Positions 36,665 to 45,310 of a stretch of 64,000 bases of DNA are shown here, one piece after another (position 1 is the stretch's first letter; each line of letters starts with the position of its first letter). The position numbers were made by a program, and so were the translations under genes. The stretch covers positions 2,931,001-2,995,000 of the forward strand of contig NZ_CP041969.1 in NCBI RefSeq assembly GCF_014107495.1. The letters are read 5' to 3'. The notes under the pieces are model-generated. The model was not told the origin of the DNA and did no database searches. It worked only from the letters and a program-made list of their open reading frames with translations. The DNA comes from Cohnella cholangitidis (GTDB lineage: Bacteria > Bacillota > Bacilli > Paenibacillales > Paenibacillaceae).

Positions 36665-38422
36665 TCATATTACCGCTCGCCAGCCTCCAAACGAAGTAAT
36701 ATCCTCCGCCACTTCCGTCACGTAAGCTTCGCATAGAAACCCAGGCACTTCCGTTCCATCCTGGAGCTCGACTTTGCCGATGCCGAGAGGTGCCGGAATG
36801 GTCGCCGCGAAAGCTCCGAACGTCTCAAGGGGCATCTCCCATATTTCCAGATGGATTGAGCTTCCTCCAACCTCTTGTTTCACTAAACCGGGTTTAGGGG
36901 GTAGCGTAGGCAGCCTATACAACTCATACTTTGCGGCAGTCTTATCCTCACGCACGAACTTTGCCCTGCATTGCTGCATTTGTTTCTCTAACGGCAACCC
37001 CCTCATATGCAACCCGCATACCGCTACTAGAGTATGTCGTGGACTTGGAGCTAACGCCTGCCGGGCTGGTGCTAACGCCCCGCCGAATCTCTCCGCTGCT
37101 CCGATCGCATATCCTTCATTTTCCGCAAGAGCGAAAATCGTAATCCCGAATGGAACATTGTCCTCAATTATCCCCGACGGCACCGCCACTCCGCACAGAT
37201 CAAGCAAGTTGCAATGGTTCGTATACATTCCCATATCGGAATTGGTTGCAACCGGATCGTTCCGCACCTGATCTCGCGTCCACGTCCCTCCAGCCGTTGG
37301 CATAACAAGCACCGCGTCTTTCAGCAGTTTGCTCGCCTCGAGCTTATACGCCTGAAGCGCATGAATCGCTTTAAATACCGATGCGCCATCATACCGCTCC
37401 GCCGATCCCGTACGCAAGATTTGATCGGTCACCGGCAATACGCTGTCCGGGTGTGCTTCAATGAAGCTCCCGAGACCTGCCCACCTCTCTCCTACGAACG
37501 GTCCTCCGTACAGCAAATTTGCCGCTTGATGGAATACCTTCGTCGAGACAGGCTGTATCGGAATGTCCAGCTTCTTCAACTTATCGAGGGTCCGTTGCCA
37601 CGCTTGTTCATATTGCTGCGCATAGGGGCCAAAGAAACGCAGCGGTTCCTCCGGCAAAAGCATCCTATTAGGATTAGCCGAAACCGGCAAAGGTACATTT
37701 CTAGACCACGGATCGCTTTCATCCAGCCCTCGAACGACTTTATCCACGATTAAGGCTTCATCCAACGTTAAGGCGAATACCGATACGCAATCAAGGCTGG
37801 CGCAAGCAGGCACGACTCCTTTGGTAGGCCATGCCCCAAGACTCGGTTTATATCCTACGATTCCGTTCAACGCAGCAGGTACGCGTCCAGATCCCGCCGT
37901 ATCGGTTCCAAGCGAGAATGCCGCATGGCCCCGGGCAACCGCCACGGCCGAGCCCGAACTCGAACCTCCGCTTATCAATTCGCTCTTCAGCGCATTATGC
38001 GTTTCTCCGTATGGACTTCTGATTCCTACAAGACCCGTGGCGAACTGATCCAAGTTTGTTTTGCCTAAGGGAATCGCTCCAGCCGCTATCAACCTCGCCA
38101 CAACGGTTGCATGCTCGTTCGGCACGTACTGGTAATCCGGACAAGCCGCCGTCGTCGGCACTCCCGCCCAATCGATATTATCCTTAATCGCAAACGGGAT
38201 TCCCCATAGAGGCGCATCGTCCATTTTGAGATCCGCTAACCGATCCAAGTAGGGACGTATCCGTTCCATTCGCGGAGGGGTAATCCATGTGTTCATGGAA
38301 GCATCCTCTTCCGCTCGCCTGATAATGTCTTTAACGACTTCTTCCGGAGTCGCATCGCCATTCAGATACGCTTGTCGCAGCTGCTTGATCGACATTCCGG
38401 CAGCATATTTGCTCAATGTCAT
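36665..38422 (-). CDS. atzF: Allophanate hydrolase
   Basis: Splits allophanate (urea-1-carboxylate) into ammonia and carbon dioxide in the cytoplasm. The 585-residue protein has the amidase-signature domain with Lys80 (IPFAIKDNID), cis-Ser154 (SGGSSSGSAVA) and nucleophile Ser178 (DTAGSGRVPAA), followed by a separate C-terminal domain of about 130 residues, the layout of AtzF-type enzymes. It lies 73 bases after the biuret hydrolase gene, whose product is its substrate. No biotin-dependent urea carboxylase is encoded here, so allophanate most likely comes from biuret. Confidence 0.9.
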   Translation of the reverse strand: MTLSKYAAGMSIKQLRQAYLNGDATPEEVVKDIIRRAEEDASMNTWITPPRMERIRPYLDRLADLKMDDAPLWGIPFAIKDNIDWAGVPTTAACPDYQYVPNEHATVVARLIAAGAIPLGKTNLDQFATGLVGIRSPYGETHNALKSELISGGSSSGSAVAVARGHAAFSLGTDTAGSGRVPAALNGIVGYKPSLGAWPTKGVVPACASLDCVSVFALTLDEALIVDKVVRGLDESDPWSRNVPLPVSANPNRMLLPEEPLRFFGPYAQQYEQAWQRTLDKLKKLDIPIQPVSTKVFHQAANLLYGGPFVGERWAGLGSFIEAHPDSVLPVTDQILRTGSAERYDGASVFKAIHALQAYKLEASKLLKDAVLVMPTAGGTWTRDQVRNDPVATNSDMGMYTNHCNLLDLCGVAVPSGIIEDNVPFGITIFALAENEGYAIGAAERFGGALAPARQALAPSPRHTLVAVCGLHMRGLPLEKQMQQCRAKFVREDKTAAKYELYRLPTLPPKPGLVKQEVGGSSIHLEIWEMPLETFGAFAATIPAPLGIGKVELQDGTEVPGFLCEAYVTEVAEDITSFGGWRAVI

Positions 38423-38495
38423 CGTTTATCCTCCGCCTTTCTGTTCCCGCTCGCAATCGATGACGCGTTAGATCGGTATTCGCAGTCAACTTAAA

Positions 38496-39191
38496 TCAGG
38501 CTAATTGACTTAACATTCGTATAACTTTATCCGAATCCGATACGCTTCCGAAGACGCCGCCTTGCATCGTCACCATCTTGAGCGCCGCCAAATGATTGTC
38601 CGGATCCGTCGCTCCCGTGCAATCTTCCAAGATCAAGCATTCGTAACCGCGATCGTTCGCTTCCCGCATCGTCGTATGCACGCAGACGTCCGTCGTGATT
38701 CCCGTTAGGATCAAGTTCCGAATTCCTTTCGTTCGAAGAACGAGATCCAGATCCGTCGCGTAGAAGCTTCCTTTACCCGGTTTATCGATAATGATTTCCC
38801 CAGGCAACGGCGCCAGCTCTTCGATAATTTGCCACCCCGGCTCGCCCCTTACGAGAATCTTGCCCGCCGGTCCTTCCGATCCGATCTCCGCGCCGATTTG
38901 TTTGCTTCTCCATCTTTTGTTCGCCGGAAGATCGGATAAATCCGGACGATGGCCTTCTCTCGTATGAATAATCGTGAATCCGGGAATAGATCTTGTCGTA
39001 TCCAGAAGCCGTTTAATAGGTTCGATGGCACGGCGAGTCAGCGATAAATCATAACCCATCCGATCCACGTAACCGCCTTTGCCGCAAAAGTCGATCTGCA
39101 TATCGATTACGATTAGAGCGGTATTGTCGGCTCTCAGCTCGCCATTGTAAGGGTACGCGTAAGGATTCGCATCAATAAACATCATGTCCAC
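38496..39191 (-). CDS. biuH: Biuret amidohydrolase (cysteine hydrolase)
   Basis: Converts biuret to allophanate and ammonia. The 231-residue protein closely follows the Rhizobium BiuH pattern, including FIDANPYAYPYNGELRADNT, YVDRMGYDLSL, HTREGHRPDLSDLPANKRWR and GVFGSVSDSDKV. The triad is Asp30 (VIDMQ), Lys137 (IIDKPGK) and Cys170 (GITTDVCVHTT). The start is GTG at 39191 or ATG at 39185, after AAAGGAG. The allophanate hydrolase gene follows at once, giving a complete two-step route to ammonia. A GlnR/TnrA-like box lies 40-56 bases upstream. Confidence 0.92.
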   Translation of the reverse strand: MDMMFIDANPYAYPYNGELRADNTALIVIDMQIDFCGKGGYVDRMGYDLSLTRRAIEPIKRLLDTTRSIPGFTIIHTREGHRPDLSDLPANKRWRSKQIGAEIGSEGPAGKILVRGEPGWQIIEELAPLPGEIIIDKPGKGSFYATDLDLVLRTKGIRNLILTGITTDVCVHTTMREANDRGYECLILEDCTGATDPDNHLAALKMVTMQGGVFGSVSDSDKVIRMLSQLA

Positions 39192-39230
39192 TCCTTTATG
39201 TTAACTATGTGTCACATAATACTGTTACTT

Positions 39231-39247
39231 TGTTATATTATATAACG
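39231..39247 (-). promoter_or_regulatory. GlnR/TnrA-like box upstream of biuH
   Basis: TGTTATATTATATAACG matches TGTNA-N7-TNACA except the last base and differs from the box before the importer operon at few positions. It would place biuret use under nitrogen-limitation control; inferred from sequence only. Confidence 0.5.
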
Positions 39248-39362
39248 CAACCAACCAGGAGTCATTGTAATTGAATCATAATCGATTTGAGAAAGTATTG
39301 TTTGCGGGTGACAAGGAGGGCTTAATATTGGGGAATTGGGGGAAGTTTCGGAAACACAAAAA

Positions 39363-39393
39363 AATCCTCTTACTGGTTTCTTGTAAGAGGATT
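39363..39393 (-). terminator. Terminator of the tRNA-Ser gene
   Basis: AATCCTCTTAC pairs with GTAAGAGGATT and is followed on the minus strand by seven T. It lies about 30 bases past the tRNA 3' end. Confidence 0.8.
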
Positions 39394-39424
39394 CGTATTC
39401 TAATTTATTAGATTATGTGATTAG

Positions 39425-39515
39425 TGGCGGAGAGAGTGGGATTCGAACCCACGCACGCCTCGCGACGCCTAGTTGATTTCGAGTCAACCCCCTTGGGCCT
39501 CTTGGGTACCTCTCC
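39425..39515 (-). tRNA. tRNA-Ser(CGA)
   Basis: The minus strand gives a 91-base class II tRNA. The acceptor arms GGAGAGG and TCTCTCC pair, the discriminator is G and CCA is encoded. The anticodon arm GTTGA-CTCGAAA-TCAAC carries CGA, reading the serine codon UCG. A long variable arm (TAGGCGTCGCGAGGCGT region) and the T arm GTGGGTTCGAATCCCAC are typical of serine tRNAs. It stands at the left edge of the conserved oriC-side genes and at the right edge of the nitrogen island. Confidence 0.95.
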
Positions 39516-39576
39516 GCAGCAAGAAAAATAATATCACATTTACTGCGGACTTGCAACTGGATTTCATATCCAGTTT

Positions 39577-39807
39577 TTAATCTTCTTTTTCTTCTTCTGC
39601 TCCGGGTTGGCCATCGCTCGCCGATCTCAATACTTTCTTTAAGCTCTTCTCGAATTTAGCCCGCGGCAACAGAATGCTGTGCTTGCATTTGACGCATTTG
39701 ATACGGATATCCATCCCCATGCGAATGATCTCCATCTCGTTGGCACCGCAAGGATGCTGCTTCTTCATGAGAACAACGTCCCCGAGCTCGAACTGTTTTT
39801 TCTCCAT
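39577..39807 (-). CDS. DUF951 family protein (YyzM-like)
   Basis: The ATG at 39807 lies after GGGGAGGG; an in-frame extension upstream lacks a ribosome site. The 76-residue product has MEKKQFELGDVVLMKKQHPCGANEMEIIRMGMDIRIKCVKCKHSILLPR, the DUF951 pattern. One Cys (HPCG) and a CxxC (CVKC) suggest a small zinc-ribbon fold. Its role is unknown; in Bacillales it sits in this position between rpsF and the parAB region. Confidence 0.85.
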   Translation of the reverse strand: MEKKQFELGDVVLMKKQHPCGANEMEIIRMGMDIRIKCVKCKHSILLPRAKFEKSLKKVLRSASDGQPGAEEEKED

Positions 39808-39851
39808 TAGGATCCCTCCCCGTTCACCGCTTTTCAATCTGCTCGTTTACT

Positions 39852-40715
39852 CTAAGTGGTCGCTTCCGTCTTGGCTGCTTCGAAAGCTTTTTTCAGCTCC
39901 GTATTGATCAATCGAGTAACTTCTCCCGTTGTATTCGGCTTACAACGCGCCGTAATTCTGATTGTCATCTGATTAAAAGCAAGCGTCTGAATACCGAGTA
40001 CTTCCGGGGTTGCCGTAATGTTAGGGTTGTTGAGTTGATTGAGCACGTTACGAATCGTTGTCATCATCTCTTCGATCGTATTCTCGTATGCGATCGTGAT
40101 GTCGACAACCGCCAATAAGGGATTAACGGAGAAGTTCGTCACTTCATTAATGAGTCCGTTCGGGATAATATGGACTTCGCCGGTCCAATTTCGGATCCTG
40201 GTCGCACGTAGTCCGATCATCTCGACCGTGCCTTTGAAATCCTTCGTCTGAATGACGTCGCCTACCGCGAATTGATCCTCCAAGATGATGAAAAAGCCGG
40301 TAATGACGTCTTTAACCAAGCTCTGGGCTCCGAAACCGATCGCTAACCCTATTACACCCGCTCCAGCTAGCAATGGTGCTAGCTGGATGTGGAACTCTCC
40401 TAGTATCAGTAGAATCGCTATAAAGTTAAAAACGTAGGAAGCTGCGTTTTTTAATAGCCTTCCCATCGTTTGAACGCGTCTTGTTCTCAGCTTTAAGCGC
40501 TTCGATTTTTTCTCGTTGGTCACATGATCGATAAATCGATTAACGATTACGAGCACTATTCGGCTTATGAGGATAATCAATATTACGCGCAGAAGCACCA
40601 TAGCCGCGTTCGTCCACATCTCCGTGTCCTGGAGCATCTCCGTTATTCGATCAATGAATTTGTTCCACAAGTTCCCGCTAATGATTACTTGTTCCGTAGC
40701 CAATAAAGCTCGCAT
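39852..40715 (-). CDS. MscS-family mechanosensitive channel
   Basis: A 287-residue small-conductance channel. Helices at about 35-60 and 85-105 precede the pore helix with the conserved AGAGVIGLAIGFGAQSLVKDVITGFFIILEDQFAVGD stretch, and a cytoplasmic beta and alpha/beta domain follows (WTGEVHIIPNGLINEVTNFS). Such channels open under membrane tension to release solutes on osmotic downshift. The gene lies between DUF951 and DUF3343 genes, all on the minus strand at short spacing. Confidence 0.93.
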   Translation of the reverse strand: MRALLATEQVIISGNLWNKFIDRITEMLQDTEMWTNAAMVLLRVILIILISRIVLVIVNRFIDHVTNEKKSKRLKLRTRRVQTMGRLLKNAASYVFNFIAILLILGEFHIQLAPLLAGAGVIGLAIGFGAQSLVKDVITGFFIILEDQFAVGDVIQTKDFKGTVEMIGLRATRIRNWTGEVHIIPNGLINEVTNFSVNPLLAVVDITIAYENTIEEMMTTIRNVLNQLNNPNITATPEVLGIQTLAFNQMTIRITARCKPNTTGEVTRLINTELKKAFEAAKTEATT

Positions 40716-40739
40716 AAGCCATTTTCTCCTTTTAACTCA

Positions 40740-40982
40740 TTAAATCTGGTTATAGCCGTCGAATGTCTTCTCGAACATCCCTCGAATCTCTACTTTCTCC
40801 GAGACGATGATCTGTTTGACTTGAACCAAATCGGAGCTTGGAAATGCTATCGACAACGCACACCCTGCCGTAATTTCCTTAGGGGTCGGACAAATATCAA
40901 TCTCGATATATGCGTACTCCAACAGCATTTCTGCTCTTAGCGCTTGTTGGGTGGAATCGAATGCGATCAAATGAGTGTCCAT
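40740..40982 (-). CDS. DUF3343 family small protein
   Basis: An 80-residue protein: MDTHLIAFDSTQQALRAEMLL, then a central DICPTPKEITAGCALSIAF segment typical of DUF3343 with its PTPxEIxxxCG-like core. Members are found near sulfur-transfer and selenium genes and may bind the target Cys, but the function is unknown. A class V aminotransferase related to cysteine desulfurases is encoded 1.3 kb upstream, which fits that link loosely. Confidence 0.8.
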   Translation of the reverse strand: MDTHLIAFDSTQQALRAEMLLEYAYIEIDICPTPKEITAGCALSIAFPSSDLVQVKQIIVSEKVEIRGMFEKTFDGYNQI

Positions 40983-41133
40983 TGTACACCCCTCCTGCTT
41001 ACATTGACACTAACTATACCCCGATACTTGTAATTCTAACCTACAAATCTTCGCCTTTCCGACTGTCCAAGTATAAATGAGTCCTTTCGTCCATATACTA
41101 GTAACATACTAGGGTAGGAGGCGATTCGGACGA

Positions 41134-41754
41134 ATGAACGGCGCTTGGGAGAAACGTCCGGGCTCCGCACCGGAATCGGCGGCGCTCTCTTTAAAGATTC
41201 CTTTTAACGAACCAACGGTCTTGCAACGATTATCCCAGAAACTCGAGTACTATTTGGAAGGGTTATCGCCAGAGCGTCGGATCGTCATCGTCTGCGTTGG
41301 CACGGACCGTTCTACGGGGGATTCGCTCGGTCCTTTGGTCGGAACGGCTTTAGCCCGAGAATACAGTTCTTTATTCGACCTGTATGGAACATTAGAAGAG
41401 CCTGTGCATGCCATGAACTTAGGAGATACTTTGCTCAAGGTAATGAGGAGCTCGCGTCAGCCCTTCGTCATCGCCGTTGATGCGTGCCTCGGACAAGTTT
41501 CCAGCGTAGGCTGCATTCAACTCGGTTCAGGTCCTGTACGTCCCGGAGCCGGCGTGAACAAGGAACTCCCTCCCGTCGGCGACATCCATATGACAGGCAT
41601 TGTTAACGTCGGCGGATTCATGGAGTACTTCGTACTGCAGAATACGCGGTTAAATCTCGTCGTTAAAATGTCGGAAATCATTGCGCAGAGTCTCTTAACC
41701 GCAGTACATAAGACACGCAGTAATCAGGTTATCCCTTTTGCTTTGCCTGATTAA
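41134..41754 (+). CDS. yyaC: Sporulation protein YyaC (GPR-related protease fold)
   Basis: The 206-residue protein contains IVIVCVGTDRSTGDSLGPLVGTAL and FVIAVDACLGQVSSVGCIQLGSGPVRPGAGVNKELPPVGD, the YyaC pattern related to germination protease GPR and hydrogenase maturation proteases. YyaC genes are sporulation-associated in Bacillales. The ATG at 41134 follows GGAGG. It runs opposite to its neighbours, and its 3' end overlaps the converging DUF4446 gene by 26 bases. Confidence 0.9.
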   Translation: MNGAWEKRPGSAPESAALSLKIPFNEPTVLQRLSQKLEYYLEGLSPERRIVIVCVGTDRSTGDSLGPLVGTALAREYSSLFDLYGTLEEPVHAMNLGDTLLKVMRSSRQPFVIAVDACLGQVSSVGCIQLGSGPVRPGAGVNKELPPVGDIHMTGIVNVGGFMEYFVLQNTRLNLVVKMSEIIAQSLLTAVHKTRSNQVIPFALPD

Positions 41755-42220
41755 TCGCGATTTTTTCTTCCGGCGTTAGCATGTACGCGGATTGGCCTTT
41801 ATCGATCGGTTTAGCGTACAAGAACGTTTGTTCCCTGCCATGAATTCCCGTGATGACCACTCCATCTTGCTCCTCGTTCACGAACGCGACCGAGAAGCTA
41901 AGATCGCTTCCGGAATCCGAGAATGCATTAAACCGATGAACGCTGATTCTTCCTTTCAGGGACGATAAGCGTTTTTCTTGTTCGTCTAGCTTCTCGCTTT
42001 GGTTAGCCTGTCTATTATCTAAGGAAGAGAGTCTTTCATGAACGACATTCATAACCTCTTCCATGTTGTGTACTCCCGTTTCCCCAATCATCTTACGGTG
42101 CGATTCTTTAACTTTACGCAGCTTGCTTGTAACCACTATGAGCCATATGAACAAGATTAAGAGAAGCAAGCCTTCTCCCGCAGCAACCGCCATTGCGAGT
42201 TGATCATTCCAACCATCCAT
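41729..42220 (-). CDS. DUF4446 family protein
   Basis: The ATG at 42220 follows GGGGGATG at good distance; a TTG farther upstream is less likely. The 163-residue protein has one membrane helix (about 10-32), a coiled-coil stretch (about 55-95, RLSSLDNRQANQSEKLDEQEKRLSSL) and a C-terminal domain with VHRFNAFSDSGSDLSFSVAFVNEEQDGVVITGIHGRE, the DUF4446 signature. Function unknown; it is regularly found beside parB in Bacillales and Clostridia. Confidence 0.85.
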   Translation of the reverse strand: MDGWNDQLAMAVAAGEGLLLLILFIWLIVVTSKLRKVKESHRKMIGETGVHNMEEVMNVVHERLSSLDNRQANQSEKLDEQEKRLSSLKGRISVHRFNAFSDSGSDLSFSVAFVNEEQDGVVITGIHGREQTFLYAKPIDKGQSAYMLTPEEKIAINQAKQKG

Positions 42221-42255
42221 TGTTTCTACATCCCCCAATATTACTTCCTCTGTAG

Positions 42256-43431
42256 TTACTTAGAATTTTTCAGAGTACGGTTAATTTCTTTAACCGCTTC
42301 GATCATTGATACGATTTCCGATTTTTCCGTAAAATATCCGGGACTCGCCCGAACCGCACCCGTCTCGAACGAACCCGCGGTCTCATGTCCTAACGGGGTA
42401 CAATGGAATCCGGCCCTCACCGCGATCCCGAATTGCTGATCGAGCAGGAAAGCCATTTCCGAAGGATCGACTCCCTCTAACAAGAAAGAAACAATAGCCG
42501 TTCTCTCTACTCCGACTTCAGGTCCGAGGATGGAAATCCCCTCAATCCCTTGAAGGCCTTCCATCAACTCGAAAGTCAATTGTTGTTCCTTGACATGGAT
42601 GACGTCCGTCGTTTCTTTCATAACGAAGCTAACGCCTTCCGACAACCCTGCAAGCCCAACGGTATTCTGCGTGCCTGCTTCGTATCGATCCGGTCGCACT
42701 TGCGGCTGCTCCGGAGCTTCCGATTTACTGCCGGTTCCCCCATGCATCAGAGGCTCTAATTCTAAATTCGGATGTATGTATAATCCACCCGTCCCTTGAG
42801 GTCCCATCAAACCTTTATGCCCCGGAAAGGCAAGCAAATCGATTCCCATGCCCTCTACATCTATCGGCAACACCCCGGCGCTTTGAGCAGCATCGACGAG
42901 CAACTTCACCTTTTTCCGGCGAGCAATCTCTCCTATATCCGATACGGGAGTAATCGTACCGAGTAGATTGGAGCTATGCGTAACGGCAATCATCTTCGTA
43001 TTCGGCTTGATTGCGGCTTCGACTTCTTTCCTGTCCAATGTCCCCTTGGCATCGGTCGGAATATAAGTAACCTCGATCCCTAACTTCCTCTTCAGCGCTT
43101 CTAAAGGCCTTCTCACCGAATTATGTTCGAGGGATGTCGCGATCACATGATCCCCTTGCCGCAACAACCCTTGAATCGCAAGGTTTAATGCGTGGGTCGT
43201 ATTCAACGCAAAAGCAATGTCGTTTGGATTGCTTATACGAAACAACCTGGCCAACTTCTTGCGGGCTTCAAACAACACTCTACTAGCCTTTACAGCCATC
43301 TCATGACCGCCTCGGCCTGGGTTAGCCGCGCTCTCATTCATATGTCGTTGCATCGCCTCTAACACGGCTGGGGGCTTAGGCCAACTCGTCGCGGCATTGT
43401 CCAAATAGACGATCGGTTTCGTGTCCGACAC
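42256..43431 (-). CDS. Class V aminotransferase, cysteine desulfurase-like
   Basis: A PLP enzyme of 391 residues. YLDNAATSWPKPPAVLEAM, the cofactor region FALNTTHALN and VDAAQSAGVLPIDVEG, and Lys in AFPGHKGLMGPQG are as in SufS/IscS relatives. The C-terminal AVRAGFHCTPLGHE carries a Cys at the position of the desulfurase active Cys. The group resembles the 'EF2568-type' desulfurase family found near sulfur and selenium genes. It would release sulfur from cysteine for transfer to a protein acceptor. Located between DUF4446 and parB. Confidence 0.85.
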   Translation of the reverse strand: MSDTKPIVYLDNAATSWPKPPAVLEAMQRHMNESAANPGRGGHEMAVKASRVLFEARKKLARLFRISNPNDIAFALNTTHALNLAIQGLLRQGDHVIATSLEHNSVRRPLEALKRKLGIEVTYIPTDAKGTLDRKEVEAAIKPNTKMIAVTHSSNLLGTITPVSDIGEIARRKKVKLLVDAAQSAGVLPIDVEGMGIDLLAFPGHKGLMGPQGTGGLYIHPNLELEPLMHGGTGSKSEAPEQPQVRPDRYEAGTQNTVGLAGLSEGVSFVMKETTDVIHVKEQQLTFELMEGLQGIEGISILGPEVGVERTAIVSFLLEGVDPSEMAFLLDQQFGIAVRAGFHCTPLGHETAGSFETGAVRASPGYFTEKSEIVSMIEAVKEINRTLKNSK

Positions 43432-43456
43432 TTCTCTTCACCATCCTAACGCAACA

Positions 43457-43511
43457 ATAGCATACCTTAGTTTAATGCTTCCTTAGGAAGATTACAACTT
43501 AGGTATGCTAT
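43457..43511. repeat. Inverted repeat between parB and the aminotransferase gene
   Basis: ATAGCATACCT (43457-43467) and AGGTATGCTAT (43501-43511) are exact complements around an inner CTTCCTTAGGAAG hairpin. It lies just after the parB stop on the minus strand; there is no clear T-run, so it may be a weak terminator or a protein site. Confidence 0.55.
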
Positions 43512-43524
43512 CGAAATATCTTTA

Positions 43525-44373
43525 TTATGCCATCGCTTTAAGAAGCTCCAACAACCGTTCTAAATCGTTTTTGCCGAAGTACGACAATTCGATTCGACCT
43601 TTGTCTTTGTTGGATTTAATCCGCACTGTCGTTTGGAATTTCTCGCGAAGGGTTTCTTCGATTTCCTCAATGAACGGGTCGCGCTTTTTAGCTTTTGGTT
43701 TCGTTTTAACGGCGACCTTCGTTTCGGTCTGTTGAACTGCTTCCTCTAGTTCACGGACGCTCCACTCGCCTGCAACCGACTGCTTCGCCAGTTGACGTTT
43801 TAACGATTCATCTTTTATTCCCGCCAACGCACGCGCATGTCCCATGGACAATGTTCCACGTGAAACATAATCTTTTATCTCATCCGGCAGCGAAAGCAAC
43901 CGCAGGAAGTTCGCAATATGCGAACGAGATTTTCCGACTTTTAGACTTAACTCTTCTTGAGTTAGTTTGAACTGATTCATAATCGCTTGGTAAGCTATCG
44001 CGACTTCAAGCGAGTTGAGATCTTCCCGTTGCACGTTCTCGATCAATGCGATTTCCATCACTTGTTGATCGTTATAAGTCCTTACTACTGCCGGGATCGT
44101 AGCGTTTCCTAGAAGTTGAGACGCTCTGAACCTTCTTTCTCCAGCGATAATCTCGAATCCTTTTAACGCCTGACGAACGACGATCGGCTGAATAACCCCA
44201 TGTTCGCGAATCGACTCCGCCAACTCTTTAATTGCTTCTTCTTCGAACGTTTTTCGAGGTTGATAAGGATTCGGCCTTAGTTGCGACAACGGAATTTCTA
44301 CGACTTTATCATCCTCTTTAATCGATAGAGAGGTAATTAAAGCATCTAATCCTTTACCTAGCCGCTTGCTCAT
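43525..44373 (-). CDS. parB: Chromosome partitioning protein ParB (Spo0J)
   Basis: ParB binds parS sites, loads as a CTP-gated clamp and spreads to organise the origin region. The 282-residue protein has VVEIPLSQLRPNPYQPRKTF, the CTP-binding motif GERRFRASQLL, the ENVQREDLNSLEVAIAYQ region, a helix-turn-helix (TQEELSLKVGKSRSHIANFLRLL) and a C-terminal dimer domain. The gene itself contains a parS site at 43852-43867. It overlaps parA by 20 bases. Confidence 0.97.
   Translation of the reverse strand: MSKRLGKGLDALITSLSIKEDDKVVEIPLSQLRPNPYQPRKTFEEEAIKELAESIREHGVIQPIVVRQALKGFEIIAGERRFRASQLLGNATIPAVVRTYNDQQVMEIALIENVQREDLNSLEVAIAYQAIMNQFKLTQEELSLKVGKSRSHIANFLRLLSLPDEIKDYVSRGTLSMGHARALAGIKDESLKRQLAKQSVAGEWSVRELEEAVQQTETKVAVKTKPKAKKRDPFIEEIEETLREKFQTTVRIKSNKDKGRIELSYFGKNDLERLLELLKAMA
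43852..43867. promoter_or_regulatory. parS site inside parB
   Basis: TGTTCCACGTGAAACA matches the parS consensus TGTTTCACGTGAAACA with one difference and is a variant also used in B. subtilis, where a parS also lies within spo0J. Confidence 0.9.
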
Positions 44374-45127
44374 ACGAGATCACTTCCTTCGCCAACTCGA
44401 GATACACTTCTGCACCTTTGGACTTCGGATCATAAGTAATAATCGATTGTCCATGAGACGGAGCTTCGCTTAACCGCACATTACGCGGAATAACGGTTTG
44501 GTACACCTTCTGTTGGAAATACTTCTTAACCTCTTCAATGACTTGGATACCCAGATTGGTTCGAGCATCGAACATCGTTAGCAGCACGCCTTCGATCTGA
44601 AGCGATGTGTTCAAATGTTTCTGAACCAGTCTAATAGAGTTAAGCAACTGACTCAAACCCTCCAACGCGTAGTACTCGCATTGAATCGGAATCAGAACCG
44701 AGTCCGCTGCCGTTAAGGAGTTGATCGTCAGTATCCCTAATGAAGGAGGACAATCGATCAGTATATAATCATAATCGCTCTTAACTAGAGCCAACGCCTT
44801 CTTAAGACGAATCTCGCGAGACATCGTTGGGACCAATTCAATTTCGGCGCCTGCCAATTGAATCGTTGCCGGAATGATCTTAAGATTAGGGATATCCGTA
44901 TCGGCAACAGCCTGCTTGGGATGTACTTCGTTAATAAGCACATCATAGATGCAATAATTAACGTCTGCCTTATTAATTCCGATTCCGCTTGTCGTATTGC
45001 CTTGGGGATCGATATCGACGATTAACACTCTCTTGCCTAGGGAAGCCAGACAAGCGCCAAGATTAACCGAAGTCGTGGTTTTACCTACTCCACCCTTTTG
45101 ATTGGCAATCGCAATAATTTTAGACAA
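44354..45127 (-). CDS. parA: Chromosome partitioning ATPase ParA (Soj)
   Basis: The 257-residue ATPase starts MSKIIAIANQKGGVGKTTTSVNLG, the deviant Walker A motif, and has VDIDPQGNTTSGIGI and DYILIDCPPSLGILT. Soj acts as a nucleotide-dependent dimer on DNA, moves ParB-bound origins and regulates DnaA at replication initiation. It lacks the N-terminal DNA-binding extension of plasmid ParA proteins, as chromosomal ones do. Its end overlaps the parB start. Confidence 0.97.
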   Translation of the reverse strand: MSKIIAIANQKGGVGKTTTSVNLGACLASLGKRVLIVDIDPQGNTTSGIGINKADVNYCIYDVLINEVHPKQAVADTDIPNLKIIPATIQLAGAEIELVPTMSREIRLKKALALVKSDYDYILIDCPPSLGILTINSLTAADSVLIPIQCEYYALEGLSQLLNSIRLVQKHLNTSLQIEGVLLTMFDARTNLGIQVIEEVKKYFQQKVYQTVIPRNVRLSEAPSHGQSIITYDPKSKGAEVYLELAKEVISYEQAAR

Positions 45128-45310
45128 CCTTATTCACCTCAATATGAATTACACATGTAAACCGGCACTACCAACCATAAGTACGCTTAACTGCTCGCGG
45201 TAACGTTTGCTTTTTTACTCGAGAAACAAAAAGCGGCCCCATGTCCAACGCCTACCATACATCCGCTCAATGGCAGCGTCTCTCTATCGATCATGGGTAC
45301 CCGCACTATA

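Noticed and set aside
27000..39600. Integrative element using tRNA-Ser as attachment site
   Set aside because: No integrase and no second copy of the tRNA 3' end was seen near 27 kb; gain of the island remains only a possibility.
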